Shown here: piece by piece, positions 42,219 to 51,313 of the stretch | Numbering within the stretch: the stretch's first letter is position 1 | How the letters are laid out: every line of letters starts with the position of its first letter | Made by a program: the position numbers and the translations under genes | Assembly: GCA_964384025.1 (NCBI GenBank) | Contig: CAYLJJ010000004.1 | Span: 62,001-126,000, forward strand | Source: CAYLJJ01 sp964384025 | GTDB taxonomy: Bacteria > Myxococcota_A > Bradymonadia > UBA7976 > UBA1532 | Reading direction: 5' to 3' | Length of the DNA: 64,000 nucleotides | Notes under the pieces: model-generated | Seen by the model: the letters and a program-made list of their open reading frames with translations, nothing else | What the model was told of the DNA's origin: nothing | Databases searched by the model: none

Positions 42219-44007
42219 GGAGAGCGGGACGAGAGCGCCTCGTCACCAAGGAGAGCTGATCGATGGGCGCTACCGCATTGAATCGGTCTTAGGCTCTGGA
42301 GGGATGGCCTGGGTTTATGCTGCTCAGGATCTCCATCTGGATCGTCGTGTTGCTCTTAAGCAGCTGCGCCCTCAGATGGCCAGCATGTCGGCGCGCTTTG
42401 AGCGTGAGGCTCGAGCTGCTGGTGCCCTTCAACATCCAGCGGTGGTCAAGGTCTTCGGGCATGGGCAGGTCGATGAGGGCGCCTATATCGTCTTTGAGTT
42501 CGCCAGAGGGGAGACCCTCATGAAGCTACTGGAGCGCAGCGGGCCGATGTCACCTCAGCGCATCGCTCATCTATTGCGCCCGGTAGTGGGCGCACTGGCT
42601 GAAGCTCATCAGGCGGGGGTAGTGCATCGAGATCTCAAGCCAGAGAACTTGATTATGCAGCGGGGCGCGGGCCTGGATGAACATCTACGCCTCCTCGACT
42701 TTGGGATCGCCGCTGTAGCTGACGCCGAGGAGCGCCTCACCTTGGAGGGAGAGATCTTTGGTACCCCCTCTTTTATGGCTCCAGAGCAGGCTCTGGGGGC
42801 TTCCAGTGATGCTCGTGTAGATGTCTGGGCGATGGGGGTGGTGATCTATCAGATGCTCACCGGCCAGCTGCCTTTTCAGGGGGCTCATATTGCTGCGATC
42901 CTCTTTAAGATCGTTAATGAGCCGCTCCCTCCTCTGCCCTCTGATCTCGACCCTCGCTTTGCTCAACTCCTCAGCTCCTGCCTAGAGAAGAAACCAGAGC
43001 GGCGTCTTCAAGATGCGGGGGCCCTGCTGCGCAGCCTGGAGTCCTTTGTCGCTCCCACGGCGACGGTGATCGAGGGACAGCAGCAAATCAAGCCAGAAGA
43101 GGAGCCCTCAACCAAGCTCCCAAAGAGCTTCAACCCGCGCTGGGCTCTGCTGCTCTCCTTGGGGGCTGGGGCGGGGCTCCTCCTTGGCTTCCTGCTGCTC
43201 CTACTTCTCCAACCCAAATCAGGAGCCAAGCCTGAATTTCAAGCGGTCCTCCAACCAGAGCCCAACCCTCAGTCTGACAGCCCCCAGCTTGATGGTGAGC
43301 TTCAACCCAAGGCTGACCTCCAAGCGAAGAGTGGCTTCAGCCCAGAGCCCCTCCCTCAACGGGATGCCAGCCTCCCACCAACACCCCTGCCCAATCCTCT
43401 GGCGCGAGGGGAGGCGTTGTTACAGATTCAGGATACAGAGGCAGCCTTAGCTTGGCTCTCCCAACATCCGGAATTGGGAACTCTCCCTGCTCGAGCGCGG
43501 CTCAAGGGCCTGTGCCTGCTTCAGAGAGGCTCACGCCCTGAAGGGCTCAAGCTACTGAGCGCTGCGCTTAAAGCAGCGCCTCAATTTAAAGAAGATCCCC
43601 TGATCAGCAAGGCGCTCCTTGAGGCGCTCCCCCATAAAGATGCTGAGGCGGCGATTGATCTCCTGGGTGGCCCCCTCTTTAGCGTTGAACTTGAAGCGAA
43701 ACTTCAGGAGCTGAGCAACCACGCCAAAAACCGCGCTCGTTGGCGAGCGGTTGAGGTGATTGAGAAGGGGGGAGGAGATCTTCACCGAGCGAAGGTCTCT
43801 GCCTATATGAGAAACCTGCGCTCTGATACCTGTGCTACCCGGAGGCGGGCCGCTCAGCAGCTGGGCAAGCTGAGAGATCCAAGAGCCCTCCCCGCTTTGA
43901 GGAGAATGGAGCAGAGGGCGGGGCCTTTCGATGGCCTCTGTATGAAGAGCGCGGGGGAGAGCGCCATCTACAAGCTGAAAAAGCTCAAGAAGCAGGCTGA
44001 GCAATAA
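42205..44007 (+). CDS. Transmembrane Ser/Thr protein kinase with HEAT-like outer domain
   Basis: 600 residues from the ATG at 42205. The kinase domain is complete: GSGGMAWVY, Lys in VALKQL, H141-R-D143-LKPEN, LDFGIA and FMAPEQA. A single strong membrane helix (about 313-334; WALLLSLGAGAGLLLGFLLL) is followed by a Pro/Gln-rich spacer. The periplasmic alpha-helical region ends with a HEAT-like unit (RRAAQQLGKLRDPRALPALR). It has no PEGA domain. It begins inside the last 14 bases of priA with no clear ribosome site, so translation probably depends on read-on from priA. Confidence 0.9.
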   Translation: MTFSEESGTRAPRHQGELIDGRYRIESVLGSGGMAWVYAAQDLHLDRRVALKQLRPQMASMSARFEREARAAGALQHPAVVKVFGHGQVDEGAYIVFEFARGETLMKLLERSGPMSPQRIAHLLRPVVGALAEAHQAGVVHRDLKPENLIMQRGAGLDEHLRLLDFGIAAVADAEERLTLEGEIFGTPSFMAPEQALGASSDARVDVWAMGVVIYQMLTGQLPFQGAHIAAILFKIVNEPLPPLPSDLDPRFAQLLSSCLEKKPERRLQDAGALLRSLESFVAPTATVIEGQQQIKPEEEPSTKLPKSFNPRWALLLSLGAGAGLLLGFLLLLLLQPKSGAKPEFQAVLQPEPNPQSDSPQLDGELQPKADLQAKSGFSPEPLPQRDASLPPTPLPNPLARGEALLQIQDTEAALAWLSQHPELGTLPARARLKGLCLLQRGSRPEGLKLLSAALKAAPQFKEDPLISKALLEALPHKDAEAAIDLLGGPLFSVELEAKLQELSNHAKNRARWRAVEVIEKGGGDLHRAKVSAYMRNLRSDTCATRRRAAQQLGKLRDPRALPALRRMEQRAGPFDGLCMKSAGESAIYKLKKLKKQAEQ

Positions 44008-44069
44008 ACCTTGATTGGTGAAGCTGGTTGGCTGCAGCTGAGCCCAGCTCCAGCACCGCTGGATTGGTT

Positions 44070-44471
44070 CTAATATAGCCCTGTACCTCCATAACCAGCG
44101 CTCTCCTCTTCATCTGTCTCTTTATTGAGGAACCAGACGTTGCCTTTCCGCTCCCAGAGCTGGATCATATATCGACGCTGGACGCTCAGCGAGCGAGGAT
44201 GATACCAGGCGATGCTGATCCGCAGCTGGGCGTGTTCATCATCGATCGCTTTGATCTGAAGGATCTCAAGCTCAGTGAAGCGCCGCTCCCTCTCTTGACG
44301 TCCGCGCCACTCCTCGCGGAAGGCTCCCGCGACATGTTGAAGCGCCTCCGCCTCCAGACCCCAACGCAGGGCGCGTAGATAACCTCGGGCAGACTCTCGG
44401 ATATCCTCACGGGGACGGGGAGGAGCACCACAGGCGATCAGAAGAAGCAATAGAGCAAAGAGCTGTCTCAT
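44070..44471 (-). CDS. Small lipoprotein
   Basis: 133 residues. MRQLFALLLLLIAC is a lipoprotein signal with lipobox LIAC. The mature protein has a helical first half (GYLRALRWGLEAEALQHVAG) and a beta-rich second half ending W-F-L-N-K-E, resembling small NTF2-like or DUF4878-type lipoproteins; this is tentative. Its start overlaps the flippase stop by 4 bases, so the two are co-translated. Function unknown. Confidence 0.75.
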   Translation of the reverse strand: MRQLFALLLLLIACGAPPRPREDIRESARGYLRALRWGLEAEALQHVAGAFREEWRGRQERERRFTELEILQIKAIDDEHAQLRISIAWYHPRSLSVQRRYMIQLWERKGNVWFLNKETDEEESAGYGGTGLY

Positions 44472-45967
44472 CCTCCCCTCCTGAGGATTTTCATCAAGCG
44501 GGCCTTGTCCTCAGCCCCAAATTCTCGGGTGATGATCAGCCCCAGGAGGAAGCAGAGCCCCACCCCTACCGCCAAGCTCAAGGAGAGGAGCTGCCCAGTA
44601 GGAGGGATCTGCCGTCCGATGAGCACCAACGCGCTCCCCAAGAGGCTGATTCGTAGCGCGGTCAGGAGAGGCACAGGGGGACCAAAACGCTGCCAGAGGA
44701 GAGCAGCTCCCAAAAAGAGGCCCCCAGCGAAGGCCAATAGGGTCGCCAAGCCCACCCGCAAAAGCAGGGCGCTGGGATCGGCAGCGCCAGGTAACATCAG
44801 AGTATAGAGCAGGGCGGCGAGGCCCACGGTGAGCAGCCCTACCCAGAGCGCAGCACCGGCGCGGCCAGCCGACATCAGCAGGGTGTTGATCACGTTAAAG
44901 AGGCTAAAGAGGAAGTAGGCGGGCGCCAACCAAGCGAGGGCGAGGCTGGCTTGAGCAAACTGGGCGGGGAGTAGACCCACCACCGCTTGAGGGACCGCTG
45001 CCAGTACCACCGATGCTCCTCCTGCCAAGATCATGGTGTAACGCAGAGTCTGGCGAATATAGAGCCGTGTGCGCTCTCGATCCTGAGAGAAACTGGCCTC
45101 GCTGACCATCGGAAAGACCACAAAGGTGATCGCGATGGTGGCCTGCCAGGGGATGCGGCTGATGTTTAGGGCCAAACCGTAGACCCCCAAGAGGGCGTCA
45201 GGCTCCACGCCCACCCAGGCAGAAGCCCCGCTCGCCACGAGGGCTTGGATCGCAGGCTTGAGCATCAACACATCCAACTTGAAGATCAGATTAAAGGTGA
45301 GGGCATAGAGCATCACCTTGGCGGCGAAACTGTAAAAATCTGGAGCTTGAGGACCAGGCTGCTGCCCTCGGCTGACTCGCCAAGTGGCCAGGAGCATGAT
45401 GATCAAGGCCGCTAAGGCGAAGCCAGAGAAGGCCCCCACGACTCCCAGGCCTAGAAAAGCGAAGCCCAGGATCAGGGTCACCTTCATGCTGCTGAAGCCG
45501 ATATCGTAGAGGGCTTGTCGGAAGAAGAGCTTCTGCCCGTTTAAGGTGCCGATATAGACGGTGTAGAGGCCATAACTGAAGAGGATCACTCCAGCAGCGC
45601 GGTAGCCATTGACCAGCTGAGGGTTGGCGCGAGCTTCAGCGATCCAGGGAGCCCCCAAGATGAATCCCCCCCCGATCAAGGCACCCAATACCCACATAAA
45701 GCGATAAGCCTGCCTCATCACCCCCTGTGCCTCATGAGGGTGCTCAGCGACAAACTTGGAGACCGACTGCATCACCCCCGTAATCATCACCATGCTGAAG
45801 ATGCTGAGGGTGTTGTTGAGGTCGATATATTGACCGTAGAGGCTATCCCCGAAGATATAGGGGAGCCCAAAGTTGATCAGGGCCCCCCCCAGCATAAACC
45901 AAAGCTTAGCGGCGGTGATCACCAGGAAGCCTCTGCCCGCAGTAGCGGCTGTATTCTCTTTGCTCAT
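44468..45967 (-). CDS. Oligosaccharide flippase family membrane protein (Wzx/MATE type)
   Basis: 499 residues with about 14 hydrophobic helices. The start (GFLVITAAKLWFMLGGALIN and GLPYIFGDSLYGQYIDLNN) and the helix pattern fit polysaccharide biosynthesis flippases of the MOP superfamily. These turn undecaprenyl-linked sugar units across the inner membrane. No other polysaccharide genes adjoin it, and the nearest glycosyltransferase is 17 kb away, so the substrate is unknown. It starts a two-gene unit with the small lipoprotein. Confidence 0.85.
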   Translation of the reverse strand: MSKENTAATAGRGFLVITAAKLWFMLGGALINFGLPYIFGDSLYGQYIDLNNTLSIFSMVMITGVMQSVSKFVAEHPHEAQGVMRQAYRFMWVLGALIGGGFILGAPWIAEARANPQLVNGYRAAGVILFSYGLYTVYIGTLNGQKLFFRQALYDIGFSSMKVTLILGFAFLGLGVVGAFSGFALAALIIMLLATWRVSRGQQPGPQAPDFYSFAAKVMLYALTFNLIFKLDVLMLKPAIQALVASGASAWVGVEPDALLGVYGLALNISRIPWQATIAITFVVFPMVSEASFSQDRERTRLYIRQTLRYTMILAGGASVVLAAVPQAVVGLLPAQFAQASLALAWLAPAYFLFSLFNVINTLLMSAGRAGAALWVGLLTVGLAALLYTLMLPGAADPSALLLRVGLATLLAFAGGLFLGAALLWQRFGPPVPLLTALRISLLGSALVLIGRQIPPTGQLLSLSLAVGVGLCFLLGLIITREFGAEDKARLMKILRRGG

Positions 45968-46256
45968 GGCGGGGGAGAGTATAGGGAGGAGGCTTTAAGA
46001 TGGAAGGGCTAGGCGTCAGCCACTCTACAAGCTTCAACAAGCACGTGGGCTATTGGGGCTGCTGGTCGCTTGGTTAAAATCGGGGGTATATTCAGGGCGA
46101 CGGCAGCGATGGCTCCGTCGATGTTCATTGCAAGCAGGAGAAGAGGCGCAGGCTTTTAGACGCTCTCACCTCTTGTCTGTGATGCTCTGAATAGGATCGG
46201 TGTCTTCTCGTCGCGGGAGGCCGACGCAAACGAAAGATGACGAAGAGGGTTAAGAA

Positions 46257-47978
46257 ATGGCAGATCTTAAGCAGGTTCAAATCGCAGCTGTGTGGAAAAC
46301 CCGGAAGAGATTTAACCGCTTCGGGCTCTGCCTCTGTATCGCCTCCAGTGCCCTCTGGGTAGGTTGTTTGACCCCCTCAATGGAGGAGGAGACCCCCTAC
46401 TGGAGCCCTGGAGATGAAATCCCTGGAACAGAGAAAGTCACTCAAGTCGAACTGACAGGCCGTTCATGGTCCCTGGCCAATCAATATATCCACTCTTCAC
46501 GGCCCCAGGGCTTCGACCTCATCTTTCAAGAACTGAACAGCGTTCTCCCCAGCGAAACAGAGCAGCCCGATGAAGAGAGCGGCACTCTTATAGGCGCCCC
46601 ACCTGGAGATGACAGCGCCGCCGATGTCTGCCCGTTGGCGATGGATCTGCTCGACATCTCCATAAAATGTCGAGAGCTTACAGGCGTCGCCTCAGGCCAC
46701 GCGATAGAAGCTGCCCAGCCTCTCTTTACTTCAATCACTGAGCAGATCATCAACACTCACACAAGCGAACTTCGACCAGATGAGTTGACCTTTGTCTCCA
46801 ACTGGGCCACCGCCGCCGTCACCTCAGGGGTCAGCACGGGGAGTATCCAAGCCGTGGGCCTTATACGCGAGCTTCAACTCTGCGACACCAACCCCACCCC
46901 ACCCCATCGAGCTTTTATGGTCGGCGAACGCCAAGCCCGAGAGCTGGTTCGTGAAGCGGAGGAAGAGGTCTTATCGAGCACTCCTAGGACTCAGTGCAGC
47001 ACCGACGTTATCGCTGCCAGCATCCTTGCAGCCTCCCAGGATAAGATCAGCCAAAAGAGCTTCTGTGAGGGCTTCACCGCCGATGACATCTTCCATGAAG
47101 AGGCGCTACAAAATCTCCATAACAACTGGGCGAGAGGTATGCGGCAAGGCTTTAGCGACAGCTACGAACTCCTGCGCGTTCAGCTCGTAGAAACCTGGAG
47201 CTGTGAATCCGCCCCACCGCCAGAGGAGGAGACCTCAGCTGATGAGAGTGAGCAGGATTGCATCTGTTACACCACCTTTAGCAGCAGCACATCTGTCTCC
47301 TGCTTCAGTAGAAATATCTCTCCACCAAACACCGCATGGGAACTCTATGACCTCTCTGAGAGCACCCCCCAGTGTGTCCCTGCGTGCAGAGGTGAAAGCT
47401 GTTCCCCTGCTCAGCCAGTCGGCGATCCCCTTGTCATCGATCTCGACGGTGACGGGATCAAATTCACTTACAACACCATCGCCTTTGACCTCGCTGATAC
47501 AGGCGAGCTTGTACGCATTCAGGCGCTCAAAGGCGCTGACGCGCTTATCGCTTTGGATCTCAACAACGACGGCGCCATCACGACTGGCGCAGAACTCTTC
47601 AGCAACAACTCTGCGTGTGAAGCGCGCCGCTGCTTTGATGGCATTGAGGCTCTCACTGTCCATGATCTCAATCGTGATGGTGTCATCGATGTTCAAGACC
47701 CTGTGTTCACCCAACTCCTTATCTGGAGAGACCACAACCTCAACGGCCTAAGTGAGCTGACTGAACTCTCCCCTTTGGCCACACAGCTTAGATCCATCGG
47801 CCTAAAGGCTCGACATGATCTTGCGTGGACCGATGCTCAGGGCAACAGCGCTATGCGCGCCATCAACGCCACCCACCTGACTGGGAGAGAGCTTACTATC
47901 CACGATGTCTGGTTCTCTCTCTCCTTCAACTCTATGCCAGCCAACCCGCGAACGACTGGAGCGGTATCATCTCTCTGA
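46257..47978 (+). CDS. Lipoprotein-like secreted protein with Ca-binding (EF-hand/dockerin-type) C-terminal region
   Basis: 573 residues. The start follows GAGGGTTAAGAA. A basic N-terminus precedes a hydrophobic stretch ending ALWVGC, a plausible lipobox at about 37. Residues 40-340 are unrecognised with many Cys. From about 395, DPLVIDLDGDGIKF, ALDLNNDGAITTGAE, VHDLNRDGVIDVQD and RDHNLNGLSEL form repeated D-x-[DN]-x-DG loops of the type seen in RTX and dockerin-like Ca-binding proteins. It is a monocistronic gene. Function unknown; calcium-dependent surface stability is inferred. Confidence 0.75.
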   Translation: MADLKQVQIAAVWKTRKRFNRFGLCLCIASSALWVGCLTPSMEEETPYWSPGDEIPGTEKVTQVELTGRSWSLANQYIHSSRPQGFDLIFQELNSVLPSETEQPDEESGTLIGAPPGDDSAADVCPLAMDLLDISIKCRELTGVASGHAIEAAQPLFTSITEQIINTHTSELRPDELTFVSNWATAAVTSGVSTGSIQAVGLIRELQLCDTNPTPPHRAFMVGERQARELVREAEEEVLSSTPRTQCSTDVIAASILAASQDKISQKSFCEGFTADDIFHEEALQNLHNNWARGMRQGFSDSYELLRVQLVETWSCESAPPPEEETSADESEQDCICYTTFSSSTSVSCFSRNISPPNTAWELYDLSESTPQCVPACRGESCSPAQPVGDPLVIDLDGDGIKFTYNTIAFDLADTGELVRIQALKGADALIALDLNNDGAITTGAELFSNNSACEARRCFDGIEALTVHDLNRDGVIDVQDPVFTQLLIWRDHNLNGLSELTELSPLATQLRSIGLKARHDLAWTDAQGNSAMRAINATHLTGRELTIHDVWFSLSFNSMPANPRTTGAVSSL

Positions 47979-48030
47979 TTAAGGAGAGAGGCTGAGCTGG
48001 GTGTCGAGGGCGCTTAACGACAGCCTGCAA

Positions 48031-49422
48031 CTAAAAAGCGCGGGCTCCCAGTCCCAGATAGCCCCCAACCGGATACCCCAAGCCGCTCTCATAACGCTCA
48101 TAGACAAAGCTGCTCCCTCGCAGACTCAACGCCATAAAGGTTGGTCCCACCAGCTTGAGCTTAAGCCCCAGGCTGAGCGCGGGACCCAAGCTGAAATTTT
48201 GGGGGGTCCTCTGCACATCTCGCTGATGATCACAGAGCCCAAGAGGTGGTTGATCTTCGACACTGAAGAACTTGCAGGCTGGATTGGTGGTCTGGATCAG
48301 CTCATCGAAGAAGCCAAGCTCCGCTCCCAGATGTCCTGAGTAGCTCAAGCGACCCCAGCGCCCGTGATAACCCGGCCCCAAAAAGAGGTGCAGGCTGAGG
48401 AGATCTTCGCGGAGATCTTCAGAGTAGTCGCGGTTGCTGTTGCTGATCCCCCCTGAGAGAGCTAAGGAGAGATGCTCAGCAAAGAGCCACTCCAGACTGA
48501 GCCCTAAACCCACGCTGTAAAAGCTCTCGACGGGGGCTTTGAGGAAGAGAGAACTCTCCAGACCCACATCGACATAAAGGTGGCGACGGCGCTGGCGTTT
48601 GGGGCGGTGCCCGAAGGGAAGACAGGCCCTGATCCGGCTGGCGAGGCGGGAAGCCCCCTCTCGAGGAGGAAGCTCTAAGCTCTGCTGCTCAAAAGAGAGC
48701 CCCCTTCGACTGTGGATCGCGATCTCCAAACGATCAGGGTGCAAGCGCGCTATAAGCAGAAAGTGCTCCTTAGGAGGGCGCTGAGGGAGCGGGCGGGTGT
48801 TTCCTCGAAGCTGACTCTGCTGGATGAGATAAAACCGAGCTTCCTCCAGAGATTTGACCGCCTCTGGATGATCATACCCAGGGCGCAGGCGCAGGCTGGG
48901 ATCGATCCAGAGGGCTTCTTGAAAAGAGCGCGCAGCGTCCAGAGGCTCCCCCTGTTCAAGCTGAGCTTGCCCCAGGGTGAGGAGCGCTCGTGCCACCTCT
49001 CTGGGCTTGATGATCTCCTGCCCCAGCTCTTTAAAAATCTGGATGGCCAGCTTGAGATCGCTGATCGTCTCTTTCAACCGCACCTCACGATAATTGGCAT
49101 AGCCTCGCTCCTGAGCCCTCTGCGCCAACCTCAGCGCGCGCTTATAGCCACGCGCGTCGCTGAGCTGAGCTTTAACCTCCTCGGGCCCTCGAACTTTGAG
49201 GTTAGGGCTGTTCCTCAACTCCTCAAGGAGGGCGCTCCAGAGTGGGGCGCTGGGGGGCGCTGAAGCTGAGCTGCCCTTCTGAGCAGTGACGCTCAGGGCG
49301 CGCAGATCTAAGAGGGGATAGATATCAACCTCTGTTCGGCGGAATTGAGGAGAGAGTTTCTTGTGGAGGCGGCCTGCGTCGCTCTCTGGACTAAAGAGGA
49401 GAAGGAGGAGGAGAAGAGACAC
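48031..49422 (-). CDS. Exported TPR protein with C-terminal beta-barrel-like domain
   Basis: 463 residues from a GTG that shares one base with the preceding stop. A signal peptide (MSLLLLLLLFSPESDA) is followed by TPR helices (about 100-205; LTLGQAQLEQGEPLDAARSF). The last 170 residues alternate polar and hydrophobic strands and end LGLGARAF, a terminal Phe typical of outer-membrane barrels. One polypeptide may thus carry a periplasmic TPR domain and a membrane barrel. It is coupled to the lipoprotein upstream. Function unknown. Confidence 0.68.
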   Translation of the reverse strand: MSLLLLLLLFSPESDAGRLHKKLSPQFRRTEVDIYPLLDLRALSVTAQKGSSASAPPSAPLWSALLEELRNSPNLKVRGPEEVKAQLSDARGYKRALRLAQRAQERGYANYREVRLKETISDLKLAIQIFKELGQEIIKPREVARALLTLGQAQLEQGEPLDAARSFQEALWIDPSLRLRPGYDHPEAVKSLEEARFYLIQQSQLRGNTRPLPQRPPKEHFLLIARLHPDRLEIAIHSRRGLSFEQQSLELPPREGASRLASRIRACLPFGHRPKRQRRRHLYVDVGLESSLFLKAPVESFYSVGLGLSLEWLFAEHLSLALSGGISNSNRDYSEDLREDLLSLHLFLGPGYHGRWGRLSYSGHLGAELGFFDELIQTTNPACKFFSVEDQPPLGLCDHQRDVQRTPQNFSLGPALSLGLKLKLVGPTFMALSLRGSSFVYERYESGLGYPVGGYLGLGARAF

Positions 49423-49898
49423 TAGGGTAACTGACGGCAGTCAGCGCGAGTGCTCCCTCGCGCGCGGAGAAACTCTACCGGCTCCTCTGATCGATCGCAG
49501 CTGAGGACACCCTTGAGCAGCTCCCCCTCGCTCTCCAACTTAAAAAAGCGTTCAGTACAGGGTTCAGGCTCAGGCTCCAGGCAGGGCGCCTCAGGGTGCT
49601 CAGGTGCTCCCGGCTCCTCCGCTCGATAGAGCCCAAAGAGGAGCATCCCCTCTTTAATCTTTCCGCTCTCCATAAAAAAGCAGCCACACTCTAAACTCTT
49701 GGCAAAGCTTTCCGCCTCGGAGCCTTGAGCACGGTAGCGGATAATCAGCCCTGAGAGTTCATCCCCATAGCGCCCCAAGTGCAGCTCATAGAGGTAGAGG
49801 CCACACTCCCCAGATTCGCAGCGCTGCTGCCAGATCCCACTCAGCTCTCGCTCAGGGCCACAGCCCAGGAGGAGGAGGAGGAGGGACAACCGGAGCAT
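49422..49898 (-). CDS. Small Cys-containing lipoprotein
   Basis: 158 residues. MLRLSLLLLLLGC is a lipoprotein signal. The mature part is beta-rich (GIWQQRCESGECGLYLYELH, LSGLIIRYRAQ) and holds about nine Cys, suggesting disulfides. It may be an outer-surface partner of the barrel/TPR protein downstream, with which it shares one base. No named family recognised. Confidence 0.72.
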   Translation of the reverse strand: MLRLSLLLLLLGCGPERELSGIWQQRCESGECGLYLYELHLGRYGDELSGLIIRYRAQGSEAESFAKSLECGCFFMESGKIKEGMLLFGLYRAEEPGAPEHPEAPCLEPEPEPCTERFFKLESEGELLKGVLSCDRSEEPVEFLRARGSTRADCRQLP

Positions 49899-49963
49899 AG
49901 GAGCGGCTCTCAGAGGCGACAGTCTCAGAGAGTCTTATCCTCAAAGAGAGAGAGAGGGAAGCC

Positions 49964-51313
49964 TCAACGACTAATATCTAACTTCTTGAGGAGATACTCA
50001 GCGCTCTTTCGATGGATCCCTGCTTTACGAGCCGCAGCGCTGATATTGCCCCGAGTCTCCTCTAAGAGTTGGCTCCAGTAGGCCCGCTCAAAGGATTCGA
50101 TCAGCCGTGCTTTGGCATCTTTGAAGGGCAGCTCGGTGTTGATCGAGATCCCCTCAGGGTTGGAGAGCGGCTCAGCCGAGGTCTCGTCGGGGGTGTCTCC
50201 AAAGCGAGGAGGCATCAGATAGCGGGTTTCCAAGCGATCTCCTGTAGCCAGCATCGCCGCGCGCTCTACAAAGTTCTTCAGCTCCCGTACGTTCCCTGGC
50301 CAGCGATGCTTCTGAAGCTTGAGGATGGTCTCATAGGCGATTTGCACCTTATGATCAGGCTCAAGATTGTCCATAAAGTGCCGCATCAAGAGGGGGAGAT
50401 CCTCAAGCCTGCGGCGCAGAGGGGGGAGGACCAAGCGAAGGACCGCCAAACGGTAGAAGAGATCTTGTCGAAACTGCTTGGCCTTAACCTCCTTCTCTAG
50501 ATTGCGGTTGGTGGCAGCGACGACGCGCAGATCAACCTTAATGGGACGATCCCCTCCCACCGGACGCAGTACACGCTGCTCTAAGACCCGCAGAAGCTTG
50601 GGTTGGAGGTCTAGAGGCAGCTCTCCTACTTCATCCAGGAAGAGAGTGCCCCCATCAGCTCGCTCAAAGGCACCCTTACGGTTACTGCTCGCCCCTGTAA
50701 AAGCCCCTTTCACATGTCCAAAGAGTTCGCTCTCGATTAGGTTGGGAGGCACCGCTGAGCAGTCAAAGATCACAAAGGCTTGATCCCGACGATGAGAGTA
50801 GTGATGTAGAGCGTCGGCGATCAGCTCCTTACCTGTCCCGCTCTCCCCCTCTACCAAGATGGTCATATTTGTAGGCGCCACCCGCTCCAAGATGGCGTAG
50901 ATCTCCCGCATCGCGGCACTCTGTCCGATGAGCTTCCCAAACTGATGGGCTCGGGAGAGCTGGATATCCACCTGCTCTTGGCCCAACTGGTAGCGAATGC
51001 GGTTCTGTCCAACCTGAAACTCCAAGCCTGAAGAGAGGTAGAGATCACGCACCCGCAGGGAGTGAACGAAGGTGCCGTTCTTGCTCTCATCCAGCAAACG
51101 ATGTCCCAGAGCATCTACCTCAATCCGAGCATGAAAACGGCTCACTAAGGGATCATCCAACTCCAACTCACAGTCGGGATGAGAGCCGATACGCAAGACC
51201 CGCACCTGTGTCTTTAGTTGAAGGCCCTTATCTGGTCCCTCAAAGACCTCTAAGCTATAGCTGCGGCTGCGCAGATGCTCTACACCAAACATCTGAGTGC
51301 GTGTCACCTCCAT
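49964..51313 (-). CDS. FHA-domain sigma54-dependent transcriptional activator
   Basis: 449 residues. An FHA phosphothreonine-reading domain (about 20-110; VLRIGSHPDCELELDDPLVS, RFHARIEV, DESKNGTFVH) replaces the usual receiver domain. The AAA+ module has VEGESGTGKELIA, the sigma54-contact loop KGAFTGA and GGTLFLDEVGELPL. A Fis-type helix-turn-helix closes the protein (GNISAAARKAGIHRKSAEYL). FHA-sigma54 activators are typical of myxobacteria and are usually paired with a Ser/Thr kinase. The start overlaps the stop of the upstream kinase gene, so the kinase is the likely partner. Confidence 0.95.
   Translation of the reverse strand: MEVTRTQMFGVEHLRSRSYSLEVFEGPDKGLQLKTQVRVLRIGSHPDCELELDDPLVSRFHARIEVDALGHRLLDESKNGTFVHSLRVRDLYLSSGLEFQVGQNRIRYQLGQEQVDIQLSRAHQFGKLIGQSAAMREIYAILERVAPTNMTILVEGESGTGKELIADALHHYSHRRDQAFVIFDCSAVPPNLIESELFGHVKGAFTGASSNRKGAFERADGGTLFLDEVGELPLDLQPKLLRVLEQRVLRPVGGDRPIKVDLRVVAATNRNLEKEVKAKQFRQDLFYRLAVLRLVLPPLRRRLEDLPLLMRHFMDNLEPDHKVQIAYETILKLQKHRWPGNVRELKNFVERAAMLATGDRLETRYLMPPRFGDTPDETSAEPLSNPEGISINTELPFKDAKARLIESFERAYWSQLLEETRGNISAAARKAGIHRKSAEYLLKKLDISR

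Noticed and set aside
44048..44065. Hairpin CCAGC-ACC-GCTGG as a terminator between convergent genes
   Set aside because: Only five base pairs and no T-run; too weak to call.
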